A program made the translations under genes and the position numbers. The notes beneath the pieces were generated by a model. The model was given only the letters and a program-made list of their open reading frames with translations. It did not search any database and had not been told where the DNA came from. A stretch of DNA of 64,000 nucleotides from Escherichia sp. MOD1-EC7003 (GTDB lineage: Bacteria > Pseudomonadota > Gammaproteobacteria > Enterobacterales > Enterobacteriaceae), in the NCBI RefSeq assembly GCF_002965065.1, contig NZ_PTRE01000033.1, positions 1 through 64,000 on the forward strand. Reading direction: 5' to 3'. Of the stretch, positions 48,057-57,594 are shown one piece after another. The first letter of the stretch is position 1, and each line of letters starts with the position of its first letter.

Positions 48057-48658
48057 TGGATAACGCTGTATTAAATAGCGAGCTTATTGCCACGAAGGCG
48101 GGGAATATTACTGTCTATAACTATGATGGAGAAACACGGGAATATATTTCCACTTCAAATGAATATCTTGCCGTTGGTGTCGGTATCCCGGCATATTCCT
48201 GTTTAGATGCTCCTGGCACATATAAGGCTGGTTATGCAATCTGCCGTTCAGTAGATTTAAACTCATGGGAATATATGCCAGACCATCGCGGTGAAATTAT
48301 CTATAGCACCGAAACAGGAGAAGCAAAAGAAATCACGGTGCCGGGTAATTATCCTGAAAATACAACCACTATCGCCCCGTTAACGCCATACGATAAATGG
48401 GATGGTGAGAAATGGGTGACGGATACCGAGGCACAGCATAGCGCCGCAGTAGACGCAGCAGAAGCACAGCGTCAGTCACTGATTGATGCTGCAATGGCTT
48501 CCATTAGTCTGATTCAGTTGAAATTGCAGGCCGGGCGGAAGCTGATGCAGGCAGAGACCACCCGACTTAACACTGTGCTGGATTACATCGATGCGGTGAC
48601 GACAACGGATACCAGCACTGCGCCGGATGTCATCTGGCCTGAACTGTCGGAGGCGTAG
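48056..48658 (+). CDS. G: Tail fibre assembly chaperone G (Tfa)
   Basis: A 200-residue Tfa-family chaperone that folds and trimerises the H tip. The C-terminal domain (LIQLKLQAGRKLMQAETTRL ... APDVIWPELSEA) closely resembles lambdoid Tfa proteins. It starts on the last base of the H stop. Confidence 0.93.
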   Translation: MDNAVLNSELIATKAGNITVYNYDGETREYISTSNEYLAVGVGIPAYSCLDAPGTYKAGYAICRSVDLNSWEYMPDHRGEIIYSTETGEAKEITVPGNYPENTTTIAPLTPYDKWDGEKWVTDTEAQHSAAVDAAEAQRQSLIDAAMASISLIQLKLQAGRKLMQAETTRLNTVLDYIDAVTTTDTSTAPDVIWPELSEA

Positions 48659-48659
48659 G

Positions 48660-48860
48660 TCATTCAATATCTGGAGCACGGGGTGTATCGACCAGTTCTA
48701 GTGCATCCAGATAACTCACCCACGAATTATATTGTTCCAGTTCGCCACCTTTCAGGCGATAAATAGCTGCTTTATCAGACCATTGCTTACTGTTTATAAA
48801 CTCGTTAGCCTAGTCTATTCGCAGTTGTTTCTCTGCTTCGGTAGCAACCACAATCTCATA
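48660..48860 (-). pseudogene. Reverse-strand tail-fibre-assembly (tfa) remnant
   Basis: Reading leftward, about 65 codons match the C-terminal end of another Tfa type: ANEFINSKQWSDKAAIYRLK, YNSWVSYLDALELVDT, APDIE, then stop. An in-frame TAG lies just before ANEF, and the 5' part is missing. It faces gene G tail to tail, as the silent copy does in invertible fibre cassettes. Confidence 0.75.
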
Positions 48861-48931
48861 TAAATTAAACTAATAAGTTTTTATTAAAAGTAAGATAGAT
48901 GCCACCATTTTATATAAATGGTGGTTCGCAG

Positions 48932-49804
48932 TTAACTAGCATGTAATAAGTTGAACAGGTTTTTAGTTACTTCGTTTTTAGTACTAAAAAACATATCTTT
49001 AAGGTCCGGTAATGCAAAGGCAGCATTTTGGTCATTCGGTACAACAATAGGAGGCTCATATCCGTTGTCATACATTTTCTTTAAAGCGGCTACTATTTTT
49101 GTCTGATTTTGACTGAATTCTTTCATGTCAATAAAAATTTCTCCAGATAGGGTCCCATCATCTTCACGTAGTATCGCTGGTTTGACACGACATATCTGAT
49201 CCATTTCTCCAGTAGAAAAACCGGCAATCGCTGCATTAAATAACAAAGATGAAGTAGCCCATTTTTCATATAGTTTTTTGATAGCCATGCTTCTGATTTT
49301 TTTATCGTTGATATATCCAATGCCACTGGCCAAAACTTCGGTTAATGGATTTTCCCCGCGAGTTACTCCAGACCAATAGTTGTGCATCCAGGGCGCATTT
49401 TGCTCAAGCGGAGAGCCGAGATAATCAGTGATCCACTCTGAGTCCACCTCTGTAAAGTTCAAACCATGAAAATCAATTTCTGCAATAGTGTTTTTATAGT
49501 TTTGATTTAAACCCAAACGGTCAATTGCTATTTCAGCCATTTCTTTTGTTTTGAATAGATATATTCCGGTTAGGCGGGAAACTTTATCTCTGAAATTGTC
49601 TGAGCGTACCTTTTCAAGAGCTAACTCATTTTGTAATTTTTCATTGTGATTATCTGATAAGTATTTTCTTACTAGATTGTAGAACCAAATAGATACTCCA
49701 AACTCACTTTTATAACAGATTGATTCAATTCTTCCTATTGCAACCTCCCAGGCAACAATTGGATTGTTTAAATTTAAGTAAGCATATAGTTTTCTCTGTT
49801 CCAT
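48932..49804 (-). CDS. Unrecognised 290-residue cargo protein at the Z/fun position
   Basis: A soluble protein with no signal or membrane segment and much more AT-rich than the phage late genes. The N-terminal half is Arg/Lys-rich and helical. The stretch FRDKVSRLTGIYLFKTKEMA (residues 71-90), followed by FTEVDSEWITDYL (117-129), recalls the SRL...F.F...A layout of some ADP-ribosyltransferase-like proteins (DUF2441 type). That is weak evidence. It is transcribed against the late operon, with its own ribosome site (AAGGAAAA). In P2 this spot carries Z/fun, a gene excluding phage T5, so an anti-phage role is plausible but unproven. Confidence 0.85.
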   Translation of the reverse strand: MEQRKLYAYLNLNNPIVAWEVAIGRIESICYKSEFGVSIWFYNLVRKYLSDNHNEKLQNELALEKVRSDNFRDKVSRLTGIYLFKTKEMAEIAIDRLGLNQNYKNTIAEIDFHGLNFTEVDSEWITDYLGSPLEQNAPWMHNYWSGVTRGENPLTEVLASGIGYINDKKIRSMAIKKLYEKWATSSLLFNAAIAGFSTGEMDQICRVKPAILREDDGTLSGEIFIDMKEFSQNQTKIVAALKKMYDNGYEPPIVVPNDQNAAFALPDLKDMFFSTKNEVTKNLFNLLHAS

Positions 49805-49941
49805 TTTTATTTTCCTTATAGATGCTATGAAGGTTATTATTACATAAATGTTCGATAAATGTTTTTAAGTTTTAACTTCGTTTCGGTGCCAATAAATATA
49901 CATTACAAGTGAAATTTATCAAGGTAACAAAAGGAGAGCTA

Positions 49942-50234
49942 ATGCTAATAGGCTATGTACTCCAATGGGCCGTTTCTTTTTTCATGTCATGGGTGCCCTG
50001 GCTGAAATGGAACGCGAACTGATAGTTGAACGTACCAGGGCGGGGCTTGCTGCAGCTCGCGCCAAAGGCAGAGTAGGTGGACGCCGTCCTAAGTTGACCA
50101 TCGAACAGTGGGCACAGATTGGACGCTTACTCGAGGCCGGAGAATCAAGACAGCGTATTGCACTGATTTTTGATGTGGGTGTTTCCACAATTTATAGAAA
50201 ATTTCCGGCAAATAAGAGTAATGAATCTCCCTGA
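49942..50234 (+). pseudogene. DNA invertase (Pin/Gin family), internally deleted
   Basis: AGGAGAG and ATG 49942 begin MLIGYV, the start of Gin/Pin-type serine recombinases including the strand just before the catalytic Ser region. The sequence then jumps out of frame to the C-terminal part GRFFFHVMGALAEMERELIV ... VGVSTIYRKFP from 49965. Roughly 90 codons holding the catalytic serine are gone. The remaining helix-turn-helix (GESRQRIALIFDVGVSTIYR) is intact but cannot recombine DNA. Confidence 0.9.
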
Positions 50235-50282
50235 ATCAGCATTATTTTGATTATCCCTGCAAGTAGACAAATACCGTCATTT

Positions 50283-50300
50283 TGTGTGAATAACGGTACA
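50283..50300 (+). promoter_or_regulatory. Ogr-binding site of the FI late promoter
   Basis: TGT, 12 nt (GTGAATAACGGT), ACA; 77 nt upstream of FI, matching the pattern at V and P/O. Confidence 0.75.
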
Positions 50301-50376
50301 ACTGCGCTTAGCTGTTTGTCAGGCACAATCACTTCAACATAGGGCGAAGCCTAATCCAATCAGGAGGTTCGCCACT

Positions 50377-51549
50377 ATGGCTCAGGATTACCACCACGGG
50401 GTGCGCGTTGTTGAAGTCAACGAAGGCACCCGATCCATTACCACGGTGAGCACCGCCATCGTGGGCATGGTCTGCACGGGCGATGATGCCGATGCAAAAA
50501 TGTTTCCTCTTAATAAACCCGTGCTGATCACTGATGTACTGACCGCCAGCGGTAAAGCGGGTGAGTCCGGCACGCTGGCCCGTTCGCTGGATGCCATCGC
50601 TGACCAGGCAAAACCCGTGACCGTTGTTGTGCGTGTGCCGCAGGGTGAAACGGAAGAAGAAACCACGACTAATATTATCGGCGCAGTGACCGCTGAAGGT
50701 AAAAAAACAGGCATGAAAGCCCTGTTATCTGCCCAGACACAGCTCGGCGTTAAACCGCGCATTCTCGGCGTGCCAGGTCACGATAACAAAGCCGTTGCGA
50801 CTGAGTTGCTGAGCGTGGCGCAAAGCCTGCGTGGGTTTGCTTACCTGTCAGCGTATGGCTGCAAGACGGTACAGGAGGCGATCACTTACCGTGAAAACTT
50901 CAGCCAGCGCGAAGGGATGCTGATCTGGCCTGACTTTACTGGCTGGGACACGGTGCTGAATGACGAAGCAACGGCATATGCCACCGCCCGTGCGCTCGGT
51001 CTGCGCGCCAAAATTGATGAGCAGACCGGGTGGCACAAGAGCCTGTCCAACGTAGGCGTGAACGGTGTCACCGGAATTTCTGCTGATGTGTTCTGGGATC
51101 TGCAGGACCCGGCAACCGATGCAGGTCTGCTTAACCAGAACGACGTCACCACCCTTATCCGCAAGGACGGTTTCCGCTTCTGGGGTTCCCGCTGTCTGAG
51201 TGATGATCCGCTCTTTGCCTTCGAAAACTACACCCGCACGGCGCAGGTGCTGACGGACACGATGGCAGAAGCGCACATGTGGGCGGTGGACAAACCGCTT
51301 AACCCGTCGCTGGCCCGCGACATTATCGAAGGTATCCGCGCCAAAATGCGCAGTCTGGTAAGCCAGGGCTATCTCATTGGTGGTGATTGCTGGCTGGATG
51401 AGTCGGTGAACGACAAAGACACGCTGAAAGCCGGAAAACTCACCATCGACTATGACTACACGCCAGTGCCGCCACTTGAAAATCTGATGCTGCGCCAGCG
51501 CATCACCGATCAGTACCTGGTGAATTTCGCCAGCCAGGTCAGCGCGTAA
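50377..51549 (+). CDS. FI: Contractile tail sheath protein FI
   Basis: A 390-residue sheath subunit close to P2 FI (396) ([40 protein letters not shown]). It contracts to drive the tube through the envelope. Strong AGGAGG site. Confidence 0.96.
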   Translation: MAQDYHHGVRVVEVNEGTRSITTVSTAIVGMVCTGDDADAKMFPLNKPVLITDVLTASGKAGESGTLARSLDAIADQAKPVTVVVRVPQGETEEETTTNIIGAVTAEGKKTGMKALLSAQTQLGVKPRILGVPGHDNKAVATELLSVAQSLRGFAYLSAYGCKTVQEAITYRENFSQREGMLIWPDFTGWDTVLNDEATAYATARALGLRAKIDEQTGWHKSLSNVGVNGVTGISADVFWDLQDPATDAGLLNQNDVTTLIRKDGFRFWGSRCLSDDPLFAFENYTRTAQVLTDTMAEAHMWAVDKPLNPSLARDIIEGIRAKMRSLVSQGYLIGGDCWLDESVNDKDTLKAGKLTIDYDYTPVPPLENLMLRQRITDQYLVNFASQVSA

Positions 51550-51558
51550 GGGGACAAC

Positions 51559-52074
51559 ATGGCTTTACCACGCAAATTAAAACACCTGAACCTGTTTAAC
51601 GACGGGAACAACTGGCAGGGGATCGTTGAGTCGCTGACGCTGCCGAAATTCACCCGCAAATATGAGAAGTATCGCGGCGGCGGAATGCCGGGTGCAGTGG
51701 ATGTGGATCTGGGGCTTGATGACAGTGCGCTGGACACAGAATTTTCCATTGGTGGTACTGAACTGCTGCTGTTTAAACAGATGGGCAAAGCCACGGTGGA
51801 TGGCATCCAGCTGCGCTTTACCGGCTCTATCCAGCGTGACGATACCGGGGAAGTGCAGGCCGTGGAGCTTGTGGTGCGTGGACGTCACAAAGAAGTGGAT
51901 TCCGGTGAGTGGAAGACGGGCGAAAGCAACACCACCAAAGTGACCAGTACCAACAGCTACGCGAAGCTGACCATCAATGGTGAGGTGCTCTATGAAGTGG
52001 ACCTCATCAACATGGTGGAAATTGTGGACGGTGTGGACCTGATGGAAGCGCACCGCAACGCCCTCGGCCTCTGA
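51559..52074 (+). CDS. FII: Tail tube protein FII
   Basis: A 171-residue tube subunit, near the P2 length (172) (MALPRKLKHLNLFNDGNNWQ; LINMVEIVDGVDLMEAHRNA). It follows FI by 9 nt. Confidence 0.96.
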   Translation: MALPRKLKHLNLFNDGNNWQGIVESLTLPKFTRKYEKYRGGGMPGAVDVDLGLDDSALDTEFSIGGTELLLFKQMGKATVDGIQLRFTGSIQRDDTGEVQAVELVVRGRHKEVDSGEWKTGESNTTKVTSTNSYAKLTINGEVLYEVDLINMVEIVDGVDLMEAHRNALGL

Positions 52075-52128
52075 TGTATCTGAACGGCGCGGGATTCCGC
52101 GCCAGAACCCAATTTACAGGACAACAAA

Positions 52129-52431
52129 ATGAGCGATAAGCAGACTGAAAAGACCATTCAACTGGATACCCCCATCAAGCGCGGAAAAACGGAAATCACC
52201 GAAATTGTGCTGCGTAAACCGCAGTCCGGTGCGCTGCGCGGTACACGCCTGCAGGCCATTATGGATATGGATGTGAATGCGATGATGACCGTGATCCCCC
52301 GCATCTCCAGTCCGGCACTGACTGCACAGGAAATTGCAGAGATGGACCCGGCAGATCTCACTGCCATGTCGGTTGAGGTTGTCATTTTTTTGTTGAAGAA
52401 GTCGGTGCTTGCCGGTTTACCGACAGCCTGA
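52129..52431 (+). CDS. E: Tail chaperone E
   Basis: A 100-residue P2 E homologue (DTPIKRGKTEITEIVLRKPQ) that helps load the tape-measure protein. A T-TTT-TTG slippery sequence near its end (52386-52392) makes the longer product E+E'. Confidence 0.93.
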   Translation: MSDKQTEKTIQLDTPIKRGKTEITEIVLRKPQSGALRGTRLQAIMDMDVNAMMTVIPRISSPALTAQEIAEMDPADLTAMSVEVVIFLLKKSVLAGLPTA

Positions 52432-52565
52432 CGGTTGACGATCTGGTGGCTGATATCGCCACCATCTTTCACTGGCCGCCATCCGTTACTGACGTTATGC
52501 CGCTGACCGAAGTGCTGGAATGGCGGTATAAAGCGATTCAGAGAAGCGGGGCCAACGATGAGTGA
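52129..52565 (+). CDS. E': Frameshift product E+E' (-1 ribosomal frameshift)
   Basis: After the slippery T-TTT-TTG at 52386-52392, the -1 frame is open for 57 codons (VEEVGACRFTDSLTVDDLVA ... LEWRYKAIQRSGANDE) to TGA 52563-52565. It overlaps the T start. This is the arrangement described for P2 E/E' and the functional match of lambda G/GT. Confidence 0.88.
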
Positions 52566-55500
52566 TAATAACCTGCGGCTGCAGGTCATTCTTAATGCGG
52601 TTGACAAACTCACCCGCCCATTCCGTGCTGCACAGGCCAGTTCGAAAGAGCTGGCTGGCGCAATCAGAAACTCCCGTGACGCATTAAAGCAACTCAATCA
52701 GGCGGGTAACAGCCTGGAAAAATTTCGCAAGCTGCAGGCTGATAACAAGAAGTTAGGCGACAGGCTGAACTATGCCAGACAGAAGGCTAATTTGCTTAGC
52801 TCTGAGCTGGAGGCGATGGAACAACCATCACAACGGCACCTTGTGGCTTTAGGTCGGCAAACGCTGGCAGTCCAACGCCTGGAAGAACAGCAAAAATATT
52901 TGCAGAAGCAAACGGCGCTTGTGCGTGCAGAGCTGTACCGGGCGGGAATTTCTGCGAAAGATGATGCGGGAGCAACCGCCCGTTTAGCCCGTGAAACATC
53001 ACGTTATAACCAGGAATTGTCGAAACAGGAGGCGCGGCTGAAGCGACTGGGGGAAGCTCAGCGCAGGATGAATGCAGCACGTGCCAGTTATGCCCGTTCG
53101 CTGGAGGTGCGCGATCGTATTGCAGGTGCCGGAGCCACCACCACGGCTGCAGGGCTGGCAATGGGCGCACCAGTGATGGCGGCAGTAAAAAGCTATACCA
53201 GCATGGAAGATGCCATGAAAGGTGTGGCAAAGCAGGTCAATGGTCTGCGTGACGATAATGGCAACCGCACTGCACGTTTTTATGAAATGCAGGATGCCAT
53301 CAAGGCTGCCAGCGAACAGTTGCCGATGGAAAACGGTGCGGTGGATTTCGCTGCACTGGTTGAAGGTGGTGCGCGCATGAACGTCGCAAACCCTGACGAC
53401 AGCTGGGAAGACCAGAAACGTGACCTGCTGGCCTTCGCCAGTACGGCAGCAAAGGCGGCAACAGCCTTTGAGCTGCCAGCGGATGAACTGTCAGAAAGTC
53501 TGGGGAAAATCGCCCAGCTCTACAAAATCCCTACCCGCAATATTGAACAGCTCGGTGATGCGCTGAACTATCTGGATGATAACGCCATGTCGAAAGGGGC
53601 AGATATCATTGATGTCATGCAACGCCTGGGTGGTGTGGCTGATCGTCTGGATTATCGTAAAGCGGCGGCGCTGGGTTCCACCTTCCTGACACTGGGCGCT
53701 GCGCCAGAGGTTGCAGCCAGTGCAGCAAACGCGATGGTGCGTGAATTGTCCATTGCCACCATGCAAAGCAAGAGTTTCTTTGAAGGGATGAATCTGCTGA
53801 AACTCAATCCTGAAGTGATTGAAAAGCAGATGACGAAGGATGCGATGGGAACCATCCAGCGCGTGCTGGAGAAGGTGAACGCACTGCCGCAGGACAAGCG
53901 TCTGTCTGCCATGACCATGTTGTTTGGTAAAGAGTTTGGTGATGACGCGGCGAAACTGGCAAACAACCTGCCGGAACTGCAGCGCCAGCTAAAACTGACA
54001 GCGGGCAATGATGCGCTCGGCTCCATGCAGAAAGAATCCGACATTAACAAGGACTCACTTTCTGCGCAGTGGTTGCTGGTTAAAACCGGAGCGCAGAACA
54101 CCTTCAGCAGCCTGGGCGAAACGCTGCGCCAGCCGCTGATGGATATTCTGTACATGGTGAAAAGCGTCACGGGAGCGTCGCGTCGTTGGGTGGAAGCTAA
54201 CCCGGAACTGACGGGCACACTGATGAAAGTAGCCGCTGTGGTGGCTGCCGTTACCGTGGGCCTCGGCACCTTAGCGGTGGCGCTGGCTGCAGTGCTGGGG
54301 CCGCTGGCAGTCATCCGTCTGGGGTTCTCTGTGCTGGGTATCAAAACGTTACCTTCCGTTACGGCAGCAGTAACCCGAACCAGCAGCGCGTTGTCCTGGC
54401 TGGCTGGCGCACCACTGGCACTGCTGCGACGCGGGCTTGCTTCATCGGGCAACGCTGCGGGTTTACTTACTGCGCCGTTGTCGTCTTTGCGCCGCACGGC
54501 ATCACTGACGGGAAATGTCCTGAAAACTGTAGCAGGTGCGCCGGTTGCACTTTTGCGGTCTGGATTATCCGGTTTACGTGCAGTTGCTGTGATGTTTATG
54601 AATCCACTGGCAGCACTACGCGGCGGGTTTGCTGCCGCAGGCGCGGTGCTGCGTGTGCTGGCATCCGGTTCGCTGGCGATGCTGCGCGTTGCCCTGTATG
54701 CCGTATCAGGTCTGTTAGGTGCTTTGCTCAGTCCGATAGGTCTTGTGGTTACTGCACTGGCGGGTGTGGCGCTGGTTGTCTGGAAATACTGGCAACCCAT
54801 CACCGCATTTCTCGGTGGCGTGGTGGAAGGATTCAAAGCAGCGGCTGGTCCCATCAGTGCCGCATTCGAACCACTTAAGCCTGTGTTCCAGTGGATTGGA
54901 GACAAAGTGCAGGCGCTGTGGGGCTGGTTTACTGACCTGCTGACGCCTGTTAAGTCGACCTCTGCCGAACTGCAGAGTGCAGCGGCAATGGGGCGACGAT
55001 TCGGGGAGGCACTGGCGGAAGGGCTGAATATGGTCATGCATCCGCTGGACTCGCTGAAATCCGGCGTTTCCTGGTTGCTGGAGAAACTCGGCATTGTCAG
55101 TAAAGAGGCTGCAAAAGCGAAACTGCCGGAAAGCGTGACGCGTCAGCAACCTGCGACGGTGAATGCAGACGGTAAAGTGATGATGCCATCGGGTGGTTTT
55201 CCGTCATGGGGATATGGCTTTGCGGGGATGTATGACAGCGGCGGGTATATCCCGCGCGGGCAGTTCGGCATTGTCGGTGAAAACGGGCCTGAAATTGTTA
55301 ACGGTCCGGCAAACGTGACCAGCCGGAGAAATACAGCTGCACTGGCTGCGGTTGTTGCCGGAATGATGGGTGTTGCTGCCGCGCCAGCAGAGCTTCCACC
55401 GTTGCACCCTTTGGCACTTCCCGCGAAAGGCGGTGAAGCGATGGTGAGTCGCGCAGCTGCTGTGCCGCCCGTTCACCGGATTGAGGCACCGACGCAGATC

Positions 55501-55635
55501 ATCATCCAGACGCAGCCAGGACAAAGTGCGCAGGATATTGCGCGGGAGGTGGCACGCCAGCTTGATGAACGTGAACGCAGACTGAAGGCAAAGGCCAGGA
55601 GTAACTACAGCGATCAGGGGGGATACGACGCATGA
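52558..55635 (+). CDS. T: Tape measure protein T
   Basis: A 1025-residue tape measure, about 200 residues longer than P2 T (815). The N-terminal third is coiled coil (KLQADNKKLGDRLNYARQKA). The middle (residues ~560-760) is a hydrophobic tract with repeated APxALLRxGLxS and LRxxA units; a charged tail closes (EVARQLDERERRLKAKARSN). Tail length should scale with it. The start overlaps E' and the stop overlaps U. Confidence 0.94.
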   Translation: MSDNNLRLQVILNAVDKLTRPFRAAQASSKELAGAIRNSRDALKQLNQAGNSLEKFRKLQADNKKLGDRLNYARQKANLLSSELEAMEQPSQRHLVALGRQTLAVQRLEEQQKYLQKQTALVRAELYRAGISAKDDAGATARLARETSRYNQELSKQEARLKRLGEAQRRMNAARASYARSLEVRDRIAGAGATTTAAGLAMGAPVMAAVKSYTSMEDAMKGVAKQVNGLRDDNGNRTARFYEMQDAIKAASEQLPMENGAVDFAALVEGGARMNVANPDDSWEDQKRDLLAFASTAAKAATAFELPADELSESLGKIAQLYKIPTRNIEQLGDALNYLDDNAMSKGADIIDVMQRLGGVADRLDYRKAAALGSTFLTLGAAPEVAASAANAMVRELSIATMQSKSFFEGMNLLKLNPEVIEKQMTKDAMGTIQRVLEKVNALPQDKRLSAMTMLFGKEFGDDAAKLANNLPELQRQLKLTAGNDALGSMQKESDINKDSLSAQWLLVKTGAQNTFSSLGETLRQPLMDILYMVKSVTGASRRWVEANPELTGTLMKVAAVVAAVTVGLGTLAVALAAVLGPLAVIRLGFSVLGIKTLPSVTAAVTRTSSALSWLAGAPLALLRRGLASSGNAAGLLTAPLSSLRRTASLTGNVLKTVAGAPVALLRSGLSGLRAVAVMFMNPLAALRGGFAAAGAVLRVLASGSLAMLRVALYAVSGLLGALLSPIGLVVTALAGVALVVWKYWQPITAFLGGVVEGFKAAAGPISAAFEPLKPVFQWIGDKVQALWGWFTDLLTPVKSTSAELQSAAAMGRRFGEALAEGLNMVMHPLDSLKSGVSWLLEKLGIVSKEAAKAKLPESVTRQQPATVNADGKVMMPSGGFPSWGYGFAGMYDSGGYIPRGQFGIVGENGPEIVNGPANVTSRRNTAALAAVVAGMMGVAAAPAELPPLHPLALPAKGGEAMVSRAAAVPPVHRIEAPTQIIIQTQPGQSAQDIAREVARQLDERERRLKAKARSNYSDQGGYDA

Positions 55636-56117
55636 TGATGGTGCTGGGATTGTACGTGTTTATGCTGCGCACCGTGCCGTATCAGGAGCTGCAGTATCAG
55701 CGCAGCTGGCGACATGCGGCTAACAGCCGGGTTAACCGACGCCCGTCAACGCAGTTTCTGGGACCGGACAACGACGTGCTGACGCTTTCTGGTGTTCTTA
55801 TGCCGGAGATAACAGGCGGCAGGCTGTCGTTGCTGGCACTGGAGCAGATGGCAGAACAGGGGAAAGCATGGCCTCTGATTGAAGGCAGCGGCACGATTTA
55901 CGGCATGTATGTGATTGAGGGACTGAATCAGACTAAAACGGAGTTTTTCCGCGACGGTATGCCGCGCCGGATTGAGTTCACCCTGTCGCTCAAACGGGTG
56001 GATGAATCCCTGTCCGATATGTTCGGTGATCTCAGTTCGCAGCTGAATAATCTGCAGGACACGGCAACATCTGCATTAAGCGATATCAGTAAAACGGTGG
56101 GAGGGCTGCTGTCGTGA
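55632..56117 (+). CDS. U: Tail protein U
   Basis: A 161-residue P2 U homologue (VLGLYVFMLRTVPYQELQYQ; RRPSTQFLGPDNDVLTLSGV), a baseplate-hub component. Two ATGs stand in tandem at 55632 and 55635; the first overlaps the T stop (ATGA). Confidence 0.94.
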   Translation: MMMVLGLYVFMLRTVPYQELQYQRSWRHAANSRVNRRPSTQFLGPDNDVLTLSGVLMPEITGGRLSLLALEQMAEQGKAWPLIEGSGTIYGMYVIEGLNQTKTEFFRDGMPRRIEFTLSLKRVDESLSDMFGDLSSQLNNLQDTATSALSDISKTVGGLLS

Positions 56118-57214
56118 ATTTCAGCTCTGAACTGCTTAACAAAGGCAACAAAACTCCGGCATTCAGCATCAGTATTGAGGGCAGGGATATCACCACTGTG
56201 CTGGATAACCGCCTGATGAGTCTGACGCTGACGGACAATCGGGGCTTTGAAGCGGACCAGCTTGATCTGGAACTGGATGATGTCGACGGAAAAATCGTGC
56301 TGCCGCGCCGTGGTGCGGTCATTACGCTGGCGCTGGGGTGGAAGGGGCAGCCGCTTTTCCCGAAAGGGGCATTCACGGTGGATGAAATTGAACACACTGG
56401 TGCACCGGACCGCCTGACTATCCGGGCGCGAAGTGCTGATTTTCGGGAAACGCTGAATACCCGTCGTGAAAAATCGTGGCACAAGACCACAGTTGGGGAA
56501 GTGGTGAAGGAAATAGCCGCGCGTCACAAGCTGAAGATGGCACTGGGTAAAGACCTGTCGGATAAGCCCGTGGAACATATAGACCAGACTAATGAGAGTG
56601 ACGGCAGTTTTCTGATGCGGCTGGCGCGCCAGTACGGTGCTATTGCGTCGGTGAAAAATGGCAATCTGTTATTCATTCGGCAGGGACAGGGTAAAAGTGC
56701 TAGCGGTAAACCACTGCCGGTGATCACTATCACACGTAAGGACGGCGACAGTCACCGCTTTACCCTGGCAGATCGCGGAGCTTACACGGGCGTAATTGCC
56801 AGCTGGTTGCATACCCGCGAACCCGCGAAGAAAGAAAGCACCACGGTGAAGCGTAAGCGCAGGACTAAGAAGCAGAAGAAAGAGCCGGAAGCGAAGCAGG
56901 GCGATTACCTGGTGGGTACGGATGAAAACGTGCTGGTACTCAATCGCACCTATGCCAACCGGAGTAACGCCGAACGGGCAGCGAAAATGCAGTGGGAACG
57001 CCTGCAACGCGGTGTTGCGTCATTCTCGCTACAACTGGCGGAAGGTCGGGCAGATCTCTACACGGAAATGCCTGTGAAGGTCAGTGGCTTTAAACAGCCA
57101 ATAGATGATGCGGAATGGACCATTACCACCCTGACGCATACTGTCAGCCCGGATAACGGTTTTACGACCAGTCTGGAGCTTGAAGTGAAGATTGATGATT
57201 TCGAAATGGAATGA
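56114..57214 (+). CDS. D: Tail hub protein D
   Basis: A 366-residue P2 D homologue, the gp27-like hub (RGFEADQLDLELDDVDGKIV-type block; IRARSADFRETLNTRREKSW). It starts with GTG 56114, overlapping U by four bases. A Lys/Arg-rich insert (KRKRRTKKQKKEPEAKQ) sits near residue 255. Confidence 0.94.
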   Translation: MNFSSELLNKGNKTPAFSISIEGRDITTVLDNRLMSLTLTDNRGFEADQLDLELDDVDGKIVLPRRGAVITLALGWKGQPLFPKGAFTVDEIEHTGAPDRLTIRARSADFRETLNTRREKSWHKTTVGEVVKEIAARHKLKMALGKDLSDKPVEHIDQTNESDGSFLMRLARQYGAIASVKNGNLLFIRQGQGKSASGKPLPVITITRKDGDSHRFTLADRGAYTGVIASWLHTREPAKKESTTVKRKRRTKKQKKEPEAKQGDYLVGTDENVLVLNRTYANRSNAERAAKMQWERLQRGVASFSLQLAEGRADLYTEMPVKVSGFKQPIDDAEWTITTLTHTVSPDNGFTTSLELEVKIDDFEME

Positions 57215-57304
57215 TTCTTCGCAATGGAGAACTTTTAAGTTTGCAAAATGGAATAATGCGGTATCATTATTGTGAATTTAGCAAAAATGGGGAGAACTCG
57301 AAAA

Positions 57305-57523
57305 ATGATGATTTGCCCACTGTGTGGAAGTGCCGCCCATACTCGCAGCAGTTTTCAGGTATCTTCATTGACCAAAGAGCGTTACAACCAGTGCCAGAAC
57401 ATTAACTGCAGCCATACTTTTGTTACCCATGAAACTTTTGTTCGTTCGATTGCAACGCCAAAGGAGTCAAATCCGGTTCAGCCGCATCCAATGAAATCAG
57501 GACAGGTGGCGCTCTCACTTTGA
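57305..57523 (+). CDS. ogr: Late-gene activator Ogr
   Basis: A 72-residue zinc-finger activator of the late promoters. It has CPLC, then CQNINC (the C-x2-C ... C-x4-C arrangement of P2 Ogr / P4 Delta), and the same length as P2 Ogr. The frame opens 11 codons earlier, but ATG 57305 is the family start. It would act on the TGT-N12-ACA sites at 38.1, 44.0 and 50.3 kb. Confidence 0.93.
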   Translation: MMICPLCGSAAHTRSSFQVSSLTKERYNQCQNINCSHTFVTHETFVRSIATPKESNPVQPHPMKSGQVALSL

Positions 57524-57594
57524 CGCTGCCGCCATTTTGTCGCCATCGTTAAAAAACAGTGCTTCTAACATCATGATTTTAAACAGCATAAATC

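Noticed and set aside
53652..55094. 480-codon open frame antisense to the tape measure gene
   Set aside because: Ser/Ala/Pro-rich, no family features, no ribosome site; a by-product of GC-biased third positions in T.
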